A DNA stretch of 42,280 nt from an uncultured Bacteroidota bacterium (GTDB lineage Bacteria; Bacteroidota; Bacteroidia; Bacteroidales; P3): the NCBI GenBank assembly GCA_902783595.1, contig CACZRR010000037.1, positions 1 through 42,280 of the forward strand. Direction: 5' to 3'. The notes beneath the pieces are model-generated. The model had not been told where the DNA came from. It worked only from the letters and a program-made list of their open reading frames with translations, and ran no database searches. Numbering within the stretch: position 1 is the stretch's first letter; each line of letters opens with the position of its first letter. This document shows positions 1 through 5,940 of the stretch, in pieces. The position numbers and the translations under genes are program-made.

Positions 1-1215
1 ACAGAGGAGCAGCGTGCGGCGGCGACCTACGGTGGTGCCGACGACGAAGTGGTCGCCGCCCTCGCGGAGGCCCAGCTGACGCTGCAGCGTGGCGGCTTCG
101 GCGGGGTAGTTGCGGGTGACGACATGCGCGCGGCCGTCGGGGAGCAGCGCGGCGAGTTCTTTGCGACCGCCCTTGACTTCCTGCACCACACGCAGCACGC
201 GGCCGGGGAAGCCCTCGACGCGGCGGTCGGCGGTGTAGAGGTGGGTGTTGGGGCCCAGCATCAGCAGCCCGTAGCGTTGTGCGAGGAGGCGGTAAGGGGC
301 GGCCTTCATCAGTGCGGCGCCGGGCTCGTAGAGCCAGGCACCCACGGCATCGCAGAGGTCCGCCTCGGCGGCGGCCTCCTCCGAGCGAGTGAAGGTGAAG
401 GTTTTCTGAATATTCTGAATACTCGGATTATTCAGATTGACACACACTGTTTGTGGTTCCTCGGCGGCGTCGCCGCCGAGGAGGAAGAGCACCTCCTTGC
501 ACTCGCCCCTGAGTTCCACGACATGCACCTCGCTCACGCCGCCCAGCTGGCGACAGGCGAGGGCGAGGTCTATCATGGGGCTGGCCTTGACGAGGAGCCG
601 CTGGCAGCTGCCGCGCAGCAGCGCGAGGTTTGCCAGCAGGTCGGGCGTGCAGTCCTCGAAGGCCGCCACCTTGTGGCCGGCGGCATCGCGGCGCGCAGGA
701 TCGAGATATAGGACGGACAGCGGCGAGGGGTTGGCGGCGAGCCACAGGAGGCTGTCGGCGCAGTGGACGGTGACGTTGGTGACGCCGAGGGCACGGAGAT
801 TGTGCTCCATGAGGGCGCAGAGCTGCGCGTCGCGCTCCACATAGTCTACATGCTCCGCCACCTTGGCGAAAGCCAGCGTGTCGACGCCCATGCCGCCCGT
901 GAGGTCGGCTATTCTTAAGCCCGCCGTGGGCTTCGTGAGCCCGCAGGGCGCGCAGGAGGATATGATACGAGATTTATAGAGTGCGGCGGCTTCGGATGAC
1001 GACTGTTCGCGGTTGAGGCGCGGGGGATACAGATACTCCGCGCACCCCACCAGCGACGGCCATTTCTCCCGCGCCGTCCGCAACCCCTCGATCTGTTGCA
1101 CGGCGGCTTTCATGTCGATGCCAGGATAGCGCCCCGCCGACAGCAGCAGCCGCGCCGTATCCTCCCCCTCATGCTCCCTGGCAAACGCCATTACCTCCCG
1201 CTCCGCGAAATCCAT
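1..1215 (-). CDS. THUMP-like domain SAM-dependent methyltransferase, 3' end cut by the window
   Basis: An open frame runs without a stop from the ATG at 1215 to the left edge (405 codons), so the C-terminus is missing. The N-terminal ~100 residues are helical and unassigned. Near residue 104 there is a Rossmann-type SAM-binding motif (DLTGGMGVDTLAFA), followed by an acidic strand end (YVERDAQL) and LDPARRD near residue 171, which resembles the motif IV region of RNA or small-molecule methyltransferases. The part after ~residue 290 (EPGAALMKAAPYRLLAQRYG) matches the THUMP-like C-terminal region of a Bacteroidota methyltransferase family. The substrate is unknown; RNA is an inference from the THUMP-like domain. 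The start is the first ATG after a repeat-bearing intergenic stretch. The following gene points the same way but is separated by repeats. Confidence 0.8.
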   Translation of the reverse strand, partial: MDFAEREVMAFAREHEGEDTARLLLSAGRYPGIDMKAAVQQIEGLRTAREKWPSLVGCAEYLYPPRLNREQSSSEAAALYKSRIISSCAPCGLTKPTAGLRIADLTGGMGVDTLAFAKVAEHVDYVERDAQLCALMEHNLRALGVTNVTVHCADSLLWLAANPSPLSVLYLDPARRDAAGHKVAAFEDCTPDLLANLALLRGSCQRLLVKASPMIDLALACRQLGGVSEVHVVELRGECKEVLFLLGGDAAEEPQTVCVNLNNPSIQNIQKTFTFTRSEEAAAEADLCDAVGAWLYEPGAALMKAAPYRLLAQRYGLLMLGPNTHLYTADRRVEGFPGRVLRVVQEVKGGRKELAALLPDGRAHVVTRNYPAEAATLQRQLGLREGGDHFVVGTTVGRRRTLLLC

Positions 1216-1239
1216 ATTTTTTTTCCTGAGTTTTTTATT

Positions 1240-1268
1240 CTCCCGCCTGCGGCGTAATCCATAGATCC
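1240..1268 (-). repeat. Hairpin repeat, left copy 1
   Basis: Reverse complement of the right-hand repeat copy at 1893-1921, identical over the full 29 bases. It contains the stem CGCC/GGCG. It lies between the methyltransferase start and the GxxExxY gene. Confidence 0.9.
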
Positions 1269-1282
1269 AGTTTTTTTCTCCT

Positions 1283-1306
1283 CTCCCGCCTGCGGCGTAA
1301 TCCATA
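1283..1306 (-). repeat. Hairpin repeat, left copy 2
   Basis: A 24-base copy in the same orientation as 1240-1268, lacking the GATCC end. A separate short inverted repeat (GCTCG...CGAGC, about 1331-1349) follows between it and the end of the GxxExxY gene. Confidence 0.85.
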
Positions 1307-1355
1307 AAACCAATAGATAGATCTGTGGGGGCTCGTGAGCGCAGCGAGCAGGAAA

Positions 1356-1754
1356 TTATACGTGGAAATCGTAATTGTCTAATTTGATCATCCCTTTTGA
1401 AAAATCCCCTTCTCCAAAGTTTATAAGCCAGCCTTGCGGCTTATTTAGCAACTTCAGGTATGTCCGCAGCTGCTTGTAATGAACTTTCTTTATCTCTTCA
1501 AGAGATTTAAGTTCAATGATCACTGTATCATCGACAAGTAAATCTACCCTCAAATCGTTACCCACCACAGCGCCTTTATACGTTATGTTGACAGGAACCT
1601 GCGATACCACTTTTATTTCACGGAGCTTGAATTCCTGTATAAGAGCATTCTCATAAACCGATTCTAGCAGGCCAGGTCCAAGCTCATTGTACACCTCCAT
1701 GGCAGCCCCGCGTATTTCATAAGCGAGATCGTCCAAATACTCCAATGGTATCAT
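1356..1754 (-). CDS. GxxExxY protein (PD-(D/E)XK superfamily)
   Basis: A 132-residue protein of the GxxExxY family. The signature is in GLLESVYE near residues 28-35 (G-LL-E-SV-Y). It is followed by the nuclease-type core DLRVDLLVDDTVIIELKS, which provides the D...ExK pattern. Family knowledge: these are PD-(D/E)XK-fold proteins, abundant in Bacteroidota and of unproven function. Size is normal and no frameshift is seen. The gene is more AT-rich than its neighbours and sits alone between two inverted clusters of a short hairpin repeat (1240-1306 and 1828-2088), which suggests acquisition as a unit or a working link between protein and repeat. A weak inverted repeat (GTTTT 1775-1779 with AAAAC 1803-1807, CCCC with GGGG inside) lies just upstream of its start. 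Confidence 0.88.
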   Translation of the reverse strand: MIPLEYLDDLAYEIRGAAMEVYNELGPGLLESVYENALIQEFKLREIKVVSQVPVNITYKGAVVGNDLRVDLLVDDTVIIELKSLEEIKKVHYKQLRTYLKLLNKPQGWLINFGEGDFSKGMIKLDNYDFHV

Positions 1755-1827
1755 GGTGATTGTATCTTTTTCTGGTTTTCTGTCCCCCCTCTTCAGGTGG
1801 GGAAAACAGTGTCGAGTATTAATATTT

Positions 1828-1860
1828 GGATCTATGGATTACAGCCCGCAGGGCTGGGAG
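1828..1860 (+). repeat. Hairpin repeat, right copy 1
   Basis: First of four right-hand copies in the 337-base gene-free stretch 1755-2091. It begins GGATCTATGGATTAC and then carries the hairpin AGCCC-GCA-GGGCT. It is inverted relative to the two left copies. A partial hairpin-only copy (CCCGC...GGCGGGG) follows at 1868-1884. Confidence 0.92.
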
Positions 1861-1892
1861 ATAGAAACCCGCGCCGGCGGGGAGAAAAAACT

Positions 1893-1921
1893 GGATCTAT
1901 GGATTACGCCGCAGGCGGGAG
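1893..1921 (+). repeat. Hairpin repeat, right copy 2
   Basis: Same 15-base head as the copy at 1828, but the stem is CGCC-GCA-GGCG. Exact reverse complement of 1240-1268. Confidence 0.92.
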
Positions 1922-1972
1922 AAAACCCCCAATCCATCGCACGCAGTCGCGATACCATAAAAAGGATTTATT

Positions 1973-2005
1973 GGATCTATGGATTACAGCCCGCAGGGCT
2001 GGGAG
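1973..2005 (+). repeat. Hairpin repeat, right copy 3
   Basis: Identical to the copy at 1828-1860 over all 33 bases, although the flanking sequence differs. Confidence 0.92.
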
Positions 2006-2056
2006 AAAATAGTTGGCTACAAGCAATCTGTAGATTCAAAGGTTTAAAGATAAATA

Positions 2057-2088
2057 GGATCTATGGATTACAGCCCGCAGGCGGGGAG
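2057..2088 (+). repeat. Hairpin repeat, right copy 4
   Basis: Same head as the other right copies. The third hairpin variant is CCCGC-AG-GCGGG. It ends 4 bases before the stop codon of the nucleotidyltransferase gene. Confidence 0.9.
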
Positions 2089-2091
2089 ATA

Positions 2092-2982
2092 TCAATAGAC
2101 GCCGTCGGCGTGGAGCTTGGCGAGGCGCGCAACCACCATCGGCCGGTCCTCCTGGTACGTGACGCCAAACCACTGCGCCGTGGTCTTCAGCACACGCATC
2201 GTAGCACGCCCGTCGGCAATGAACGTGTTGACGGCAAAAGGTATGTAGTACTCGCTCTTCATCTCGCCGCCGTGCTCCTTGAGGAAGTCCACGAAGAGGG
2301 CCTCGCTCTTGGCGAAATAGTCGGGTGTGAAACCGAAGAGGTTCATGCTCACCGTGGCGTCGCCACTCAGCGGATGCATGCTGCCGTCGCCATCCTTGTA
2401 CTCGATGCCGTTAGCCGTGCGGCCTATTGCCGTGCGCTCCGTCATGCCCACCAGCATGCCGTCGGCGTCGGTCTCGCAGACGCCACGGCTCACCGTGCCG
2501 TTCTCGCTCAGCGTGTTCTCCAGACGGTAGCCCACCATGCAGTAGTCGCCCTCCTTGCCGTCGAGGGTGCGCAGGTGGTCGGCCATCACCTGGAAGGAGT
2601 CGCGACCGTAGAAGTCGTCGGCGTTGATGATGGCGAAGGGCTCGTGGATCACCTCCTTGGCCATGAGGATGGCGTGGTTGGTGCCCCACGGCTTCTCGCG
2701 CCCCGCAGGCACGCTGAAGCCCGCAGGCAACTTGTCGAGCTCCTGGTAGACATACTCCACGGCGATGCGGCCACCGTAGCGCTCGGCGTTGACGTGGGCA
2801 CGGAAGGCCTCGTCGAAGGAGTGACGGATGACGAAGACCACCTTGCCGAAGCCGGCACGGATGGCGTCCTCCACGCTGTAGTCGAGGATGGTCTCGCCGT
2901 GAGGCCCTACGCCGTCCATCTGTTTCAGCCCACCATAGCGGCTACCCATACCGGCAGCCAGAACAAGTAATGTAGGTTTCAT
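2092..2982 (-). CDS. Sugar-phosphate nucleotidyltransferase-like protein
   Basis: A 296-residue cytosolic enzyme of the NTP-transferase (GT-A fold) family. The N-terminus carries the nucleotide-binding signature LAAGMGSRYGGLKQ (residues ~8-21), followed by a strand-helix pattern and the metal-binding acidic stretch FAIINADDFYG near residue 120. This chemistry joins an NTP to a sugar phosphate to give an NDP-sugar. The specific sugar cannot be told from sequence; related Bacteroidota proteins are annotated only as nucleotidyltransferases. Start is ATG 2982 with an A/T-rich leader. Spacing to tadA (80 bases) makes it probably a separate unit, though no clear promoter was found. Confidence 0.85.
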   Translation of the reverse strand: MKPTLLVLAAGMGSRYGGLKQMDGVGPHGETILDYSVEDAIRAGFGKVVFVIRHSFDEAFRAHVNAERYGGRIAVEYVYQELDKLPAGFSVPAGREKPWGTNHAILMAKEVIHEPFAIINADDFYGRDSFQVMADHLRTLDGKEGDYCMVGYRLENTLSENGTVSRGVCETDADGMLVGMTERTAIGRTANGIEYKDGDGSMHPLSGDATVSMNLFGFTPDYFAKSEALFVDFLKEHGGEMKSEYYIPFAVNTFIADGRATMRVLKTTAQWFGVTYQEDRPMVVARLAKLHADGVY

Positions 2983-3062
2983 AATCGTTGTTTTTCTTTA
3001 TAATAAAAAATAATTGTATCGTTAAATTCGAGTAATTCGCCGTAACAAAAAGATTAAATTCT

Positions 3063-3509
3063 CTACCGTTTCTTTCTAAAAAACTCCTTCACCAACTCGC
3101 CGCACTCCTCCGCCAATACGCCGTTCGTCACCTCCGTCTTAGGGTGCAGCATACTCCGCCCCAGCCGTTCGAAGCCCCGTTTCTCGTCGCTGGCGCCGTA
3201 GACGATGCGTCCCACCTGCGCCCACCCCAGCGCCCCGGCGCACATCACGCAGGGCTCCAGGGTGACATAAAGGGTGCAATCCGTCAGGTATTTGGCACCC
3301 AGGTGCTCGCTGGCGGCGGTGATGGCCAGCACCTCGGCATGCGCCGTTACGTCGTGCAGCCGCTCCGTCTGGTTGTGGCCCCGCGCCACGATCTGGTCCG
3401 CGGCGACCACCACGGCACCCACTGGCACCTCGCCCTCGGCGGCGGCGGCACGCGCCTCGCGCAGCGCCTGCTGCATATAGTATTCGTCGGGATTGTCAAA
3501 GATGCTCAT
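3063..3509 (-). CDS. tadA: tRNA-specific adenosine deaminase
   Basis: Deaminates the wobble adenosine 34 to inosine in tRNA-Arg(ACG). The 148-residue protein has the cytidine/deoxycytidylate deaminase zinc site: H57-A-E59 (ligand and proton shuttle) and P86-C87-V-M-C90 (two Cys ligands), with MCAGAL as in TadA. Length is normal. The start overlaps the stop of the upstream DUF4292-like gene by four bases (ATGA), so it is the last gene of a three-gene operon with two outer-layer lipoproteins. A translation enzyme there is a context oddity, not a functional clue. Confidence 0.95.
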   Translation of the reverse strand: MSIFDNPDEYYMQQALREARAAAAEGEVPVGAVVVAADQIVARGHNQTERLHDVTAHAEVLAITAASEHLGAKYLTDCTLYVTLEPCVMCAGALGWAQVGRIVYGASDEKRGFERLGRSMLHPKTEVTNGVLAEECGELVKEFFRKKR

Positions 3510-3982
3510 CGTCTCTTGTTATAGGGGAATGTCAGTGTCTCTACGCGCTCGCGCCGTGTGATCTTCACCGTGGCCTGGTAGCCCAGCCGACGCGCCAGCT
3601 CGGCGATGCGCCGCTCGGCGTCGCCGCTCTCGAGGATGCCCTGCAGCATGTCGAAGGTGACGCGCTGACCTATGGCTTTCTCCACGCCGGCGTAGTCGGT
3701 GGCGACGTCGAGGCCCGTCCACGTCGACCGCACCCACACCGAGTCGCGTGTGGCCATGGCGCGCCCCACCTCCACGATCTTGTTGGCGCTGGCCCAGATG
3801 ATGCTGTCGTGCGCTATGCGCACCTGCCCGCTCACGGTGATGCCTTCCACCGTAGCCGTCAGCGTCAGCACCTCGTAGCGCCGCGCCTCCTGCCGCTGGG
3901 TCGTGGCACCCTCGCGGCTGCTGCAGCACGACGCCAGCAGCAGCGCCCCCGTCAGCGCCAGTATGAGCACGCCCGTCTTCAT
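3506..3982 (-). CDS. DUF4292-like lipoprotein
   Basis: A 158-residue exported protein. The N-terminus is a lipoprotein signal (MKTGVLILALTGALLLASC; Cys19 would be the lipidated residue), followed by a Ser/Arg/Glu-rich linker. The body alternates short beta strands (ITVSGQVRIAHDSIIWASANKIVEVGR is typical) as in DUF4292 proteins of Bacteroidota, which are thought to share a LolA/LppX-like fold. It is shorter than the usual family member (around 250 residues in my recollection), ending soon after the second strand block. It overlaps both neighbours by four bases, so it is translationally coupled to the TPR lipoprotein before it. Confidence 0.7.
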   Translation of the reverse strand: MKTGVLILALTGALLLASCCSSREGATTQRQEARRYEVLTLTATVEGITVSGQVRIAHDSIIWASANKIVEVGRAMATRDSVWVRSTWTGLDVATDYAGVEKAIGQRVTFDMLQGILESGDAERRIAELARRLGYQATVKITRRERVETLTFPYNKRR

Positions 3983-5640
3983 GGCTCCACCTCCTTCAGA
4001 TGACGCTGCAGCGTCTCGCTCTGTGGGTCGAGATGTACCGCTTTACGCAGGTATTTCAGCGCCTCGCCGTCGCGACCCAGCAGGTGCAGGATCCACCCGT
4101 AGGTGTCAAGGCTGTTGGCGTTGTCGGGCTCCAGCTCTATGGCGTGGCGGCTCAGCCGCTCGGCTTTCTCCAGCTCCGTATGCTGCTCGGCAAGGTACCA
4201 GGCGTAGTTGTTCAACGTCCCCGCCTCGTCGGGCAGCAGCGCCAGGCACGCCTCGAAGGCACGCCAGGCCTCGTCGTAGCGCCCCGTGCGGTAGCAGGCC
4301 TCACCCATCAGCGCCTGGCATTCGGCCTCGAGGTGCCCCTTGTCGAAGCCCCATTTCATGGCTTGCCGCAAGGGCGCCAGGGCCTCCTCGTAGCGCTTGT
4401 GGATCACGGCGTCGCGCGCCAGCAGGAAGCAGGGCAGCGTCTGCATGGGGAAGAGCGCCATGGCGCGCCGCGCACGGTCGGCGAGGTACCCCGTGGTGTC
4501 GCCCTTGGCATCGAGGGTGACGAGCAGCAGCTCCCACACGTCGTACTGCGAGCTGTCCTTGGCCAGCGCACACTCTATCCACCGCACCGCCTCGTCGTGG
4601 CGCCCCTGCAATAGCAGCACATGGCCATAGAAAGCTCCGTAGTCGGCGCTGTCGCGGCAGTCGCGCAACGCCATCTCCGCCAGCCGGAAGGTGGTGGCAC
4701 GGCGCGTGGTGTAGAACTCCTCGGTGGTGTAGAACTGCGTGAGCACCTGCAGCTTGGAGCGCGTGTCGAGGCCGTCGATGCTGAAGGCCTTCACCATCGC
4801 GCTGTCGGCATCGGCAGGACGCCCCGTGGCTTTGTAGTACTCCGCCAGCTGTATGTGTATGTAGGGGTCGTCGGGGTGCGCCGCCACGATGCGGTCGTAG
4901 TAGCGCTTGGCCTTCTTGTATTGCCCCTGCTGCATGTACATCTCGGCAAGGATGGCGTTGTAGCGGCGCTCCTGCGGCAGGGCCTCCGCCAACTTCTCCA
5001 CCTCCTTCATGGCCTTCTCCTCTTTGCCCGCCGCTATCCAGATGCGCTGCTTGGCCAGCGACACCTCCTCCGTCACCCCCACGCGATCCTCCAGCCGGTT
5101 CAGCGCCGCCACGGCACGGTCGGCTTTGCCGCCCTGGGCATACGCCTCGGCCAGCGCGAAGTGGTACTGCGCCACCTCGGGACGCAAGGCTACGGCACGC
5201 TCCCAGGCCTCCGCAAGACCCGCGGCGTCGCCGCTCATCTCCTCCGCTTGCGCCAGCGCCAGAACATACCAGATGTTGTCGTCGTGCAGCGCCACAGCCC
5301 TGCGGGCACAAGCCCTCGCGCTGTCCGTCCACCCGCGCTGCAGCAACAGCTGGCTCATGCCGTACCATGCCGCCGCGCAGCTCGCATCCTCGCTGGCCAG
5401 ACGGCTGTAGAGTGCCAGCGCCTCGGCCTGGTGACCGCTCTCGGTCAGCGCTACGGCATCCACAAGGCGCCCCTCCTGCTGCAAGCGCTCCGCGCTCACC
5501 TCCACCAAGGGGGCGCGACGGTAGCGGTCGGCGGAGGAAGAGGCTACGCTGCCTTTCTCGCTGCTGCGACAGCCGCAGAACATAAGAAACAGCAAGAAGA
5601 CTATATATGTTCTATTCCTAATAATCAGTAAGTGGGACAT
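3979..5640 (-). CDS. TPR-repeat lipoprotein
   Basis: A 553-residue protein made almost wholly of tetratricopeptide repeats (helical pairs such as AAAWYGMSQLLLQRGWTDSARACARRA and NNYAWYLAEQHTELEKAERLSRHAIELEPDN). The N-terminus has a hydrophobic segment ending in FCGC near residue 24, a plausible lipoprotein signal, so it is probably envelope-anchored. TPRs mediate protein-protein contacts; the partner is unknown. It is the first gene of an operon with the DUF4292-like lipoprotein and tadA, with four-base overlaps at both junctions. In related genomes the TPR-DUF4292 pair often precedes a peptidoglycan hydrolase; here tadA takes that place. A weak promoter-like box (GATATTTG on the minus strand, 5673-5666) lies just upstream. 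Confidence 0.85.
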   Translation of the reverse strand: MSHLLIIRNRTYIVFLLFLMFCGCRSSEKGSVASSSADRYRRAPLVEVSAERLQQEGRLVDAVALTESGHQAEALALYSRLASEDASCAAAWYGMSQLLLQRGWTDSARACARRAVALHDDNIWYVLALAQAEEMSGDAAGLAEAWERAVALRPEVAQYHFALAEAYAQGGKADRAVAALNRLEDRVGVTEEVSLAKQRIWIAAGKEEKAMKEVEKLAEALPQERRYNAILAEMYMQQGQYKKAKRYYDRIVAAHPDDPYIHIQLAEYYKATGRPADADSAMVKAFSIDGLDTRSKLQVLTQFYTTEEFYTTRRATTFRLAEMALRDCRDSADYGAFYGHVLLLQGRHDEAVRWIECALAKDSSQYDVWELLLVTLDAKGDTTGYLADRARRAMALFPMQTLPCFLLARDAVIHKRYEEALAPLRQAMKWGFDKGHLEAECQALMGEACYRTGRYDEAWRAFEACLALLPDEAGTLNNYAWYLAEQHTELEKAERLSRHAIELEPDNANSLDTYGWILHLLGRDGEALKYLRKAVHLDPQSETLQRHLKEVEP

Positions 5641-5701
5641 AGAGGGAGGTTTGGGTGGTATGCTGCAAATATCTTGCCTTCACGACAACGAGCTATTCTT
5701 T

Positions 5702-5735
5702 TTTTTATTGTGTGCCGGTTTTTATTGTGTGCCGG
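5702..5735. repeat. 17-bp perfect tandem duplication
   Basis: TTTTTATTGTGTGCCGG occurs twice without a gap (5702-5718 and 5719-5735) in the 300-base gene-free stretch 5641-5940. That stretch otherwise holds the promoter at 5799 and an A-rich leader. Confidence 0.95.
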
Positions 5736-5798
5736 CAGGGGAGGGCAGGACGAAAACATAAAAAATCCAAAAAATATATATGTATTCGGAAAAATGGC

Positions 5799-5807
5799 TA
5801 TATTTGC
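5799..5807 (+). promoter_or_regulatory. Bacteroidota -7 box for the 935-aa T9SS protein
   Basis: TATATTTGC matches TAnnTTTG. No clear -33 TTTG is seen at the right spacing. It predicts a leader of about 125 bases, whose last 50 bases are A-rich and G-poor, as is usual before strongly translated Bacteroidota genes. Confidence 0.6.
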
Positions 5808-5940
5808 ACCGTGAAAAAGTGCGCTCAGCAGTTGCCTGACATGGTTTAACGCCCTGTCTGTCAAGATGAAATGGTATTCTGCCCCGCACCAAAAAAACGA
5901 AAACGAAACAAAGTAATAACAAACCAAAAACTTCACAACA

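Noticed and set aside
1331-1349. GCTCG...CGAGC hairpin as terminator of the GxxExxY gene
   Set aside because: The stem is only five bases with a 9-base loop and no T run follows on the minus strand.
1753-2970. Plus-strand frame of 405 codons with repeated IYGLQPAG
   Set aside because: The repeated peptide is a translation of the hairpin repeats, and the rest is antisense to the nucleotidyltransferase.
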